From Helicoverpa zea (lineage: Eukaryota; Arthropoda; Insecta; Lepidoptera; Noctuidae): 64,000 bases of DNA. The position numbers and the translations under genes were made by a program. Under the pieces are notes generated by a model. That model made no database searches, had not been told where the DNA came from, and saw only the letters and a program-made list of their open reading frames with translations. This document shows positions 23,751-32,999 of the stretch, one piece after another. The stretch lies in assembly GCF_022581195.2 (NCBI RefSeq), contig NC_061474.1, positions 4,216,001 to 4,280,000 of the forward strand, read 5' to 3'. The first letter of the stretch is position 1, and the number at the start of each line of letters is the position of its first letter.

Positions 23751-23929
23751 TACAAAACAGTTGTTAAAAATTTAGGTACTTAATACTTTGGCGTAGCATA
23801 TCGTAATATGTCATTGCACAGGCATGCACAAAACTAACTATAACTAGACAATAACAAAATTTATACTAAAATATAATACTCTTTGGCAATCAGTCTAAAA
23901 TGGCGCAGTCGTTTTTAACAAAAAAAATA

Positions 23930-25487
23930 TCAACAAACAAAATTCAGTGGGAAATACTTTTTGATTTCAGGCTCTTCATACATTTCTTTGCGATCATTGA
24001 CTATCATACTATCAGTCGAGTATAAAGTTTGCATATCTGAGGTTGCTCCAGAATGATCTATATTCAATTGTTTATTAAAATATTTGTCGCTTTGGTTTTC
24101 ATACGCTAGGCTATCGTCGAAGTAAATGGTAGAGCTTAATTGGTCACTGGTGTAAGACTTATCATTGTCACATCTTTCTCTATAAGACTCATAGCTGGGT
24201 GCTGGTATCTGGGCTTCTTTGGTCTCTGGCTTGAACATCTTTCTTCCATTCAAACCTTTGCTAGGTTTTGCATCAGTGGACGTAGATACTTCAGGTGACT
24301 TTATCCTTTTGCTTTTGTATCTCCTGTTTTGAAACCAGATCTTGACCTGTGTAGGAGACAGGTTTAAGGTGACGGCTAGCTGTTCTCTTTCAGGTGCTGT
24401 GAGGTACCGCTGGTTCCTGAAGCGGACTTCTAAGGCATGGACTTGGGTTTGTGAGAAGAGGATCCGCGGTTTCCTTTTGGCACTCTTGTCTTTTCGTTCT
24501 GGCTTTGTGTCGTGTGTTGGCGTTTCTGTTGACAAAGAAATGTTGCATTAGTAAAAAATACAGACATAATAGGTAATATGTGAGGGATAGTATGACCGGT
24601 CGGTACAGATTGTGTGAGAAAGCCTAAAAGGTGTCGACCAGGGACATTTATATCAAAACCGATTGATTTATCAACAACACATTCAGTTAAAATAGATTTA
24701 AATAAACATGTAGTGTATTTAATTCCTTCAAAATATTTCGGAATGAGGTAGAGCTAAATATGGCGATGAATGTGATATTAAGAAACTTACTTGTATTTTT
24801 TCTGCACAGTACAGAGGATTTATCCAGCAGTTCCGTCGAAAATTGAGTGCATATGCTCTTTTCGCTGCCAACTCTCTTTGGTCCGGTTAATGAATTTGTC
24901 ATTGAGAGCGACTCCTGTTCATCAGTTTCCACTCTCATAGCAGGTTCCGTTGACGCGTGAGGCACGCTAAGAACTTCACTGTACTGATCATAGTTCTGAT
25001 GATACAAATTATGGCAGTAAGGGTTGTAATTGTAGTACTCATCTATCTTGTGGTCGTGGTATGCTTCTTGGTTCCAATAAGGCTCAATATTCGCAGGAAC
25101 GGGGATGTTTTGGTAAACTTGAGTGAGATAGTCCGGCGGACAATATCCCTGGCCTTGGTACATGTGTTCATACTCGTAGCTTCTTCGGTCCCTCTCATTA
25201 TACTTCCAAGCTTCATTTCTATCATAACTGTAGTTCGGCTGATTGATGTTCAATATATCCTTCACAGAAAACGGCGTCGTCAAATTCTGATTGATCTGTC
25301 CTTCTTCCAACTTCACCCGAAAGTTTTTATGATCATAATAATCCTTATTTTCCAATTGTTTCTCTTTATCCAAGTAAGTAACGTCCACGAATTGATAGAA
25401 GTCTTTATTGCATTCGTTGTAGTTATGTTTCAAATTATTATTATTGTAAGAGGTGGACACTTCGTTGTGTTGTTCGTAATTCTCCAT
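23930..25487 (-). CDS. tin: Tinman (NK4/NK2-class) homeobox transcription factor, two exons
   Basis: Nuclear homeodomain factor for dorsal mesoderm and heart specification in flies; orthologous group of vertebrate Nkx2-5. Exon 1 is 24791-25487 and exon 2 is 23930-24525, joined in phase 1 (donor GTAAGT, acceptor TTGTCAACAG) across a 265-bp intron. The product is 430 residues. The TN motif LTTPFSVKDIL is at about 69-79. Exon 1 is rich in Asn and Tyr. The homeodomain at about 249-308 starts KRKPRILFSQTQVHALEVRF and contains KIWFQNRRYKSKR, giving Gln50 and Tyr54, the residue typical of the NK2 group. The start ATG at 25487 is the first in frame. bap follows 13 kb downstream in the same orientation, and the Mpv17-like gene diverges from it on the other side. 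Assignment to tin over other NK2 genes rests on the homeodomain, the TN motif and linkage to bap. Confidence 0.92.
24526..24790 (-). other. tin intron (265 bp)
   Basis: Consensus GTAAGT donor at 24790 and CAACAG acceptor ending at 24526, phase 1. It sits upstream of the homeodomain at the same relative place and in the same phase as the bap intron. Confidence 0.85.
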
Positions 25488-25585
25488 TTTGGAGCACTGT
25501 CACTTCATTAGTCACTTTTTGGATTTACTAATTGTTTTACGGCCGAGTGGTAATTAAGTTGTGGTTTAAAAGGCAAGCGGTGGAA

Positions 25586-25591
25586 GACTGA
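25586..25591 (-). promoter_or_regulatory. Possible initiator (Inr) of tin
   Basis: TCAGTC on the minus strand matches the arthropod Inr consensus TCAKTY, about 100 nt before the tin ATG. A TATA string 6-9 bp away is too close to be its TATA box. Short motif, so low certainty. Confidence 0.25.
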
Positions 25592-26435
25592 TGGTGTATA
25601 GATTGACGGCCGAAGCCAATCCACGATGCCTAGTGTGTTGTGGGCGGGGCTATGGGGGTTATCACTATCTCTTTCAAACTTGTGCAAGGTTATACAGTGC
25701 TGTCTCTTTCTGGCGCCATGAGGAGTGTTTACTACGTAGTGTAAATAAAGCGGATGATTTCATTTCAGTGTTGAGATGCCCTTTGATTTAGCTAATGACT
25801 TAATTATGTTAGTTTTGTAAAATGTGGTAGATAAATATGGGATCAAAGAGTTCTTAGTTCTCACAGAATTTAACTGGAGGTTCTGAAAATAATTTTATAG
25901 ATACACTAAATGATTAGTTTATGAACTAACATTATTTTAATTTCAATGTCATATAATTGAGAAACAAATTGCTGCAAATAGGTATTTTTACGTTAATTAA
26001 TAAGGATTTTTTTTCATCGTGTAAATATTGTGCACCTGGTAACTGGTTAGACTTGATTGTTAAAAAGTCCTTCTTCGAAAAATTATTTAACTAATAACAA
26101 GAGGAAACTATTTTCTAAACTTAAATGCCATTTCTATAAGCAGGAACATAATTGCGATAAGTATTTTTTGCTATTGTCTGTTAGTCTAATTTTAGTAATA
26201 TTATAATTAAGTTGATGTTTATTTTACCTAATTAAAAAAAAAAACGTCCTCAAACCACAATAAGGGGGTTTCCACTAAGCATTCTGAATTAATATTGAAT
26301 TAATCAAAGTCCAGTTTATAATTACCCACAACAAATACCTTACACCTTTCAAACATTCTTAGTCAACAATATCAATCTTTATCGTTAGTCAGTAATAATA
26401 AACAAAAGTTGGAGGTGTCGAGACATTTGTTTACG

Positions 26436-26451
26436 CGAGTGTCGACACTCG
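26436..26451. promoter_or_regulatory. Perfect 16-bp palindrome upstream of tin
   Basis: CGAGTGTCGACACTCG is fully self-complementary and CpG-containing in AT-rich surroundings, about 0.95 kb upstream of the tin start codon. Such sites often bind dimeric factors; none is identified. Confidence 0.3.
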
Positions 26452-27317
26452 AAGGTTATCGAGGCTACATAGCCGCGGATATTGGTCACGGTCGATGACA
26501 GATAGGACACATTTTTTTGGGTGACTCAGATGACGCGAGCATTTTAGGGTTGGGTGACTTTAGGATAAAGGAGTTCGATTTTTGAATGGTTTTGTATGTG
26601 ATTTGTATTTGTAATTGTATTGGCGTAGATTTTTGTAAAGTTAGGATGAAGAATAGTTTAAGTTATTTTGATTCACAGTTGGTAACGAAATAAATAATCA
26701 ATGTAGGTAGCTCGTAAAATTGGTTCACTGAAAAGCTCTTTTTGAAGATGTTTCTACGAATTTATTAATATTAAAAGACACCTAATATTTATTTTGTACA
26801 GACAATAATATAAAACATAGTAGATAATTTGTATCTTATGACTTGACATTTTTACAGATCGTAAAGAGCTTTGGCAGTAAATCATAATTGAGCTACTAAA
26901 AATCATTAAAATGCAATAACTTTTTTGCCAAAAATACTTAGAACTCTCTAACTACCAAATCCTTTAATTTTATTACGCAATAAACGCCACTAAAATTAAT
27001 ACCCCCAAACTACCGGAAAGTTGCATAAAGTTTTATAACTTCTTACTTTTTTTGTTCCAGTAAAAGTACCTACTTGCACACTGCAAACTTTTAGTCGCCC
27101 GATATTTTTTTTTGCACTCATGAATCAGAATGAAGATGAATGGCAATACGCACATTAAGATTTGGTGTTTAGACAGTATTAGACTGACTGAAAACTTTGG
27201 TTGGAATTAAGATTTTCTTATAAAAAAGTTTTTTTTTTTCAATCATAGTGTTTTAATCAGGCTGCAGACTAAACAGCTGACTTGATAGTTGGCATATTTA
27301 AAATTATTTATTATTAC

Positions 27318-27410
27318 TAGCCTATAATGTCCCACTGCTGGGCAAAGCCACTCCTCCCGATGTTTCGACCGAATCCACCAGTCTCGATAGTGGGCGTCTA
27401 GTTAAAAACA
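27318..27410 (-). mobile_element. LINE 3'-end fragment, minus orientation
   Basis: TAATGTCCCACTGCTGGGC is the reverse complement of the CAGCAGTGGGAC signature seen at 20128-20250. The text that follows resembles the matching CCTCCTCCCG block. Degenerate and short. Confidence 0.5.
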
Positions 27411-28020
27411 TCTTGATTTTAATCAAAGTTTTTCTGCAACTTGAATTGGAATTTAGATTATCTTTAAAAAAATATTTTGGCAACCAACGGATCAATTATC
27501 AGCCGACTAAAAGTTTGCCGTTTGCTAAAAGTTGTAAAAGTCGTAAAAAGTTGACATCTTCGAAATAGAGATGTAACGTGAAACTTTTTTTGTTTGTAAT
27601 CCGAACTGTTCAATGAAACAAAGCTGGCTTTGTTTTGTTTTTTGTTGTTGCGTTTTTGTGATGAGTGTCTATCAGTTTGAGATTGAGTTCTGTCTAGTTA
27701 ATTCAAAGTTGTGTATTTATTTTTCTATTTATTGATTTAGCTCTTGACTTTTGGAGTGACTTATTTTTTATTTGCTTGTTTAATTGCGATTTAATTAAAA
27801 TAAGTCAGTAGTTAAAATCAGAGTTTGCGGAATATTAAACCTACACAATAATTTCAAGCTTAATAGCCGTAGTAACTATTATATAATCTGTGCTTTAGCT
27901 TAGGTTATTCGAAAAATATGATAAGATATTGACATACATATGTATGTTACCTATTTATTACTTATTCTGGGTACTTTTAACCAACTAGGTACTAAAGAAG
28001 GAGAGACTGCAAGAAAATCC

Positions 28021-28260
28021 TTACTAATATTATAAATGCGAAAGTAACTCTGTCTGTCTGTCTGTTCCGCTTTCACGTCTAAACCACTGAGCTGATTTGA
28101 ATAAAATCTGGTACAAAGATAGAGCTGATCTTGAGAAAGAACGTAGGATAGTTTTTATCCCGGACTTTTAAAGAATTGGAAACGCGATATAACCGAGCTA
28201 TACGTGGGCACGGTAAAGATTAAACTGTGACGCGGGCGAAGCCGCGGGCGGAAGCCAGTG
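28021..28260 (+). repeat. Microsatellite-associated interspersed repeat
   Basis: TTATAAATGCGAAAGTAACT, a short GTCT microsatellite, a CACGTCTAAACCACTGAG block, AGGATAGTTTTTATCCCGG and a GC-rich end (GGGCGAAGCCGCGGGCGG). The same block order recurs at 61894-62163 (plus) and 19725-19882 (minus). Described in Lepidoptera as MINE-1-like, Helitron-related repeats; assignment is inference. Confidence 0.7.
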
Positions 28261-28568
28261 AAAAATAAAAACCGCTAAAGTATGATATTTTTAGCTAAGA
28301 TTTTCATTTCTGAATCTAAAAAGTCTTCCACATTGGAAGCCCAACTGAACAATCAGAAAGGGCGATCCAAGATTAGGGTGACCACGCTATGATTTATGAA
28401 AATGTAAACGTAATCAGAGCCGAGTTGAGCATTGAGCAAACACGGCGTGTATGCTCAGACATTATGCTCCACTGACCAGTGACCTTAGTCTGTCTGAGTG
28501 TCATCATTTATTTATTGACTTTTAAAAACACGTTTCAGGATTAATCATATACTTATCGCGTAATATCT

Positions 28569-28933
28569 ATCCCACCCAAAACAAAAATGTGAAAGACTGC
28601 CAAGGTCGATAATATGGGAATGCTTCGCCTATAAAAGAAGTGAGATCTGAATAAGTACCAAGTTCCATACACATACCTCAGTTAAAAATAGTTACTTTTT
28701 AATGATGTTACTTGGCAAGTTTTCATACACCGTTAAAAACTTACTAAACGCAATGAATCAAGTATTTAATTTTCTATTAAAACTTGCCAAGTAACATCAT
28801 TAAAAAGCAACTATTTTTAACTGAGGTATGTGTATGGAACTTGGTACTTATTCAGATCTCACTTCTTTTATAGGCGAAGCATTCCCATATTATCGAACTT
28901 GGCAGTCTTTCACATTTTTGTTTTGGGTGGGAT
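28569..28933. mobile_element. Foldback/MITE element with ~155-bp inverted repeats
   Basis: The left arm 28569-28723 (starts ATCCCACCCAAAACAAAAAT) and right arm 28779-28933 are reverse complements with only a few mismatches, around a 55-bp AT-rich centre. There is no coding capacity. The ends read ATCCCACCC...GGGTGGGAT. No convincing target duplication was found. The arm length is unusual for a short element and would give a long hairpin if transcribed. Confidence 0.85.
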
Positions 28934-29144
28934 TTCATTTATTTTTGTAAGGTTGTTTATTTTTATTTTTTCTTATGATGAAGTTAGTTAAAGAAATGTC
29001 TCATTTATACTATCTTTTAGATTTTTTTATATGCACTATGTTTCTGACAAAGAAATGAACTAGATTAAATAAATGGACTAGATTTACCAACTGACTGACA
29101 TGACATGTTATCATATATTATGTTCGTGGATCAAAGTTACACAT

Positions 29145-29700
29145 TCGTTATTTTCGAAAGTGATTCACACTTGGCCGTTTTCAGATTTTTACTTTACTTT
29201 GACTAAATACAAACCTTTGTACCATTCGAAGATATATTATATAAATATAGATAAATTTAGTAGTTTTAGTTCCTTAGGGGTATACACCGGGTATAAAACA
29301 CATTCATTATTTTGAAACCGACTCACACTTGGCCATTTTCAGATTTTTCCCTTTACCTTGACATAAAGACCTACCTCCATGCCAAATTTCAAGTCAATAC
29401 GACCATTGGAAGTGGTCTAGGTTTTTGATGAGTGAGTCAGTGAATCAGTCAGTCAGTGAGTGTATAGTAAAAATAGCTATTTTCTGACGTCAATATCTCA
29501 AGACCTACAATAGGTATATTAATGAAATTTTGTATTTTAGATAAGTGAGGGGGTCTCAACAGATACTAGAAATTTGATATGCAGTTTTATTTGAGTTACA
29601 GGGGGGTCGAATTTGGCCCGAAATGGTTCGTGTAATATAACCCACGGCCGGTGTGTCGCTTTTTTTGCTCGAACTTGGCGGACACACTGCAGTGTGTCTA
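29145..29700 (+). repeat. Degenerate repeat with internal duplication
   Basis: Two related stretches about 160 bp apart share CACACTTGGCC, TTTTCAGATTTTT and a CTTTGAC/CTTGAC end. They are followed by GTGAGTCAGTGAATCAGTCA and a GC-richer tail at 29600-29700. It looks like a transposon relic; family not recognised. Confidence 0.4.
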
Positions 29701-31163
29701 GATCCTGCTTCTAATGATCTAAAACAAAGTTGGCTTTACAATGGCTTTTCATTACACACTTACCAAGTACTTAGGCACCTACTAGGTAGTAAGTAAGTAT
29801 TTTTTATTAGACCACGATCCCGGTGCTGTCTGAAGTTATTTATTTTCTTTAGCAGTCTGAATCAATTAGTAAAACATTTTGTTATAGGTAAATTAGAGTT
29901 CCTTTGGACGATTGAGCAGACGTTCACTTAAGTAGGTAAATAAGTAAGTACTCAATTGCTAATTAAAACAGACGTCGGGCAGCGAAGTAATACTGACATC
30001 ATTGAAAGAGATTTGAAAGCAAAGCAGACCTAGGCGCTAAGACCATCATAATTGATGTTAAGAAGAAGTAAGTTAGAATCCATCTCGTGGCTCCTAAGTA
30101 TTTAAGTTTGTGTACCTACACTGAATTAATTGCATATGACGAACATCTGTTAGTTGCAGTTCTAAGTAGTTACTATGTTGTGCGACGAACGTGAAAGCAT
30201 CGATAATATTGGCAATAACAATTCAGTCTTTATACGGATCTCATTTACCGCCCGCCGCCTTTTCAATAAAATAAAGCTAACTTAAAGCTGATCGAAACGT
30301 ACTTATCTGCCTCTAGGTATTCTTGCAAGTAGGTCCGAAAAAGGTTGATAGATATACTTAGTTTACACTAAAATAACTAATTGATTTTGAATTGTTAAAT
30401 AAATGGAGCCGTGGGAAAACAACTCATATTTTTTTTGGAAATGTTTGTTGTAAGTTATTGGGTTCTTTATCGCTAAGTGAAAATATTTCATAACAAAATA
30501 TTTCAAGTTGTCATCGAGAAATTGCTAAAAAGCCATCAGTGTACCTGTCAGTATTCTTGTAATAAAGTAGCAAGTTTATGATCACGATACTCACTTAAAA
30601 CTCACTCAAGTGGTCTACTTAATTCGTTAGCAAAACGGGGTTTTTGCTTCACACATTACTTTTACCACAGAATCTTTGACTTTATTTAAACAAACTGGTT
30701 AGGTATTTTGGTGAGGTTGGTGAAAGCTATCTATAGATGTAGACCAGAAGAAACATTTGTGTGCGTTACAGTGCCGCACATGTCGGTGGAATCTCGTCTT
30801 TACTTTTTCACGCGCAATTAAACGAGTGAAGGGTTGATGAAGCTCGACAATATTATAGTTTCTACATCATGACTATTTTTATTTTACTTATTTATTTATC
30901 CGGGTGGGGGAAGTACTACCCTCAGTACAGGAGAGAAACTGCTCTTGGCTTGTGTTATCGTTGCTTTGGCTTTACTTATTATGCGAAAATACATAAGTCG
31001 TATACAACAGTTTAATCCTACTGTCTTTTGTTTGTAATATTTTTTTTGTCTATCTAATAGTTGTTGCTACATAATTCCGATTTCAATCATATTATTAATT
31101 TATACTACGTGTAAAAGGTTTCCTTTCAGGATTTAAATATTCTAACTACATTACTAGCATTTA

Positions 31164-31331
31164 GCGCCATCTAGTGTTGAGTAGTAAAAATAAATGGAAC
31201 TTGTTTTGAAGAAGTGACATCTAGTAGCTAGCATGCACACTAATAACATATTCGTTTGACTTGTTGCAACGTGTCATGTAACACTGATGGCGCTTTATAA
31301 ATTAGTGCTTGTAGAAACCTAAAGATGGCGC
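31164..31331. promoter_or_regulatory. Cluster of AGATGGCGC (CTCF-like) motifs
   Basis: GCGCCATCT at 31164-31172, TGATGGCGC at 31285-31293 and AGATGGCGC at 31323-31331. Drosophila CTCF prefers AGGTGGCGC and tolerates A at the third base. The cluster lies between tin and the Mpv17-like gene, where an insulator would make sense. The motif also occurs in repeats (62086-62094), so this is weak inference. Confidence 0.3.
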
Positions 31332-32252
31332 TTAATAAAATCCTTCGTAAAGCTTTATTTAGGGAATGACAGAGGGAGTTGTAATGTTCGTTGAGTATAA
31401 AAAAAATAGTCGTTTTTGTTGTTACTGAAAAATTCATAAAAGTTGTATGAACTTATCAACTGATGAATTTTAAGAGATGGGCAGTTTCAAAAGCTTGTCA
31501 TAAATTACAAGAAGGCAACTTAACTTTAAGTTTACTCATGATACTTACAAAATAAACAAAGTATCAGATTAATAAATTAGTCATTAATTGACTAATCATG
31601 TGCCGCGACCGCACGCGCGTTACATTTTGCCGAATCATCACGCTTATCTCAAAGTCGATCGCCGAATCGATTCACCCGAGCCTAATAATCGAATAATAAT
31701 CATATAAACCAAATTATCCGATTGTTCTAAGCCCACAGCTCTGTGGGTGGGCAGCCGATTGCTTGCTAAGATTACTAAATAGGTAATTCCACGTCACGTT
31801 TTGTGTACCAACAAATAATCATGTTCTTGTGTTTGTTCAGATATTACAGGTTTTGTTTGTTTTACGAGAATCATGCTAATGAAATGTAGTCTAGACGATT
31901 TTATTTGTCTTGACCCTCTGCTCATTAGCCTTTTCAAACTTGGGGAGTGAACTTTTAACGGAAACTTACTTTAAAGTTCTAGACTCAATCGGTTACTTAG
32001 GTACCTAATTATGCATTTGGAAAAGTTTTATGTCCAATATTTTGTATTTGCAAAGCTAAAGTCGCTTAGGTAAAGTGTAGATTATGGCATTTTCAGTGCC
32101 TCATTGAAAAGCGTCAAGAATGACGTTTATCTGCTTATCCAAAACGAGGCACGAGGCAGAACCGGCAGAACCGCCGCTTTCCTAAAACTTATTGGTCAAA
32201 CACAAAAAAAGCAAACTATTCTTTCCATAGACACAGAAAACTACAAAAAAGC

Positions 32253-32336
32253 ATGACAATTCATGACACTTCAACCGTGACAGACAAACGTGAAATTGAA
32301 ATCGTCTAGTCGTAACTTGTAATGCAAAAACAATAA
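32253..32336 (+). promoter_or_regulatory. Upstream ORFs of the Mpv17-like gene
   Basis: An 18-codon frame at 32253-32309 and a minimal four-codon frame (Met-Gln-Lys-Gln-stop) at 32322-32336 precede the main ATG at 32358. If transcription starts upstream of them they could lower translation of the main frame. The start of transcription is unknown. Confidence 0.35.
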
Positions 32337-32357
32337 AAATTTCAAAAAAAAAGAAAC

Positions 32358-32942
32358 ATGACTATACTGACGAAGGTATTGCACTTGCCTGAGCAGTTCC
32401 CCTTGATCCGGGGCATGGTGTCGTATGCCATCATCTGGCCCACCTGCAGCATCACCCAGGAGTACTTGGAACACGGAACTAGTGTTGAAAACGCCAACTG
32501 GGCGCGCGCTGCTCGCTTCGGATTCTTTGGGGCTTTCTGCATGGCACCGGTCTTCTACGGATGGATGAAATACTCAAGCCGTTTCATCAAACGCAATAGC
32601 CTCCTATCTGCCGTAACCAGGGCAGCTATAGAACAGCTAACATACGCTCCATTAGCCATGGCATATTTCTTCTTCGGAATGAGTCTTCTTGAAATGAAAC
32701 CTATTGACGCTTGCATGCAAGAAGTGAGGGAGAAATTATGGCCGACGTGGAAAATAGGGGTTGTGTTTTGGCCGGTAGTACAGACTCTGAACTTTTACTT
32801 CATATCGGAGAAAAATAGGATTGTATTTGTGAGTGTGGCGAGTTTTATTTGGACGGTGTATTTGGCACACATGAAGTCCAGTGATAAAAATAACCAAATC
32901 AAATCTAACCCAAAAGCCATATCGGCTTCGCCTGCTAAATGA
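32358..32942 (+). CDS. Mpv17/PMP22-family membrane protein, intronless
   Basis: Single-exon gene of 194 residues, a normal length for the family. Members are small multi-pass proteins of the mitochondrial inner membrane or peroxisome, linked to mitochondrial DNA upkeep or channel activity. The exact role of this one is unknown. Seen in the sequence: an N-terminal region RGMVSYAIIWPTC (19-30), a GFFGAFCMAPVFYGWMKY segment (55-72) that fits the family's G..GP...WY box, hydrophobic YFFFGMSLLE (103-112), and the C-terminal signature with W128, W131, Q142, N145, F146 and R154 followed by the WTVYL box (165-169). Four hydrophobic segments are visible. The ATG has a fair context (AAACATGAC). No frameshift or stop interrupts it, so it looks functional. 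It diverges from tin with 6.9 kb between the start codons. The lack of introns may mean retrocopy origin, but short intronless genes are common. Confidence 0.88.
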   Translation: MTILTKVLHLPEQFPLIRGMVSYAIIWPTCSITQEYLEHGTSVENANWARAARFGFFGAFCMAPVFYGWMKYSSRFIKRNSLLSAVTRAAIEQLTYAPLAMAYFFFGMSLLEMKPIDACMQEVREKLWPTWKIGVVFWPVVQTLNFYFISEKNRIVFVSVASFIWTVYLAHMKSSDKNNQIKSNPKAISASPAK

Positions 32943-32993
32943 ACAAGCTTTGCATAGGGCTTACCTGTACTTCTTGAGATTGTAATTTATGAA

Positions 32994-32999
32994 ATTAAA
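32994..32999 (+). terminator. Candidate polyadenylation signal (ATTAAA)
   Basis: ATTAAA, the common variant hexamer, lies about 50 nt after the Mpv17-like stop codon; no AATAAA is nearer. Confidence 0.4.

Larger units (their letters stand above)
25592..28020. other. tin-Mpv17 divergent intergenic region, tin-proximal part
   Basis: Non-coding, upstream of tin. It includes a perfect 16-bp palindrome at 26436-26451 and a minus-strand LINE 3'-end fragment at 27318-27410. A plus-strand 66-codon frame at 25591 lies over the tin promoter and shows no motif. Confidence 0.4.
28934..32251. other. tin-Mpv17 intergenic region, Mpv17-proximal part
   Basis: Non-coding. It contains a duplicated non-coding block (29145-29240 and 29310-29415, both with CACACTTGGCC-TTTTCAGATT), an AGTCAGT-rich stretch at 29428-29465, AGATGGCGC-type motifs at 31164-31172, 31285-31293 and 31323-31331, and a TCAAGTG at 30606-30612. 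Confidence 0.4.

Noticed and set aside
24957..25511. 184-codon plus-strand open frame
   Set aside because: Lies antisense to tin exon 1 and is rich in Val, Ile and Leu as expected for the complement of Asn/Tyr-rich codons; a shadow of the real gene.
25597..25600. TATA box of tin
   Set aside because: Only 6-9 bp from the candidate Inr instead of about 30 bp.
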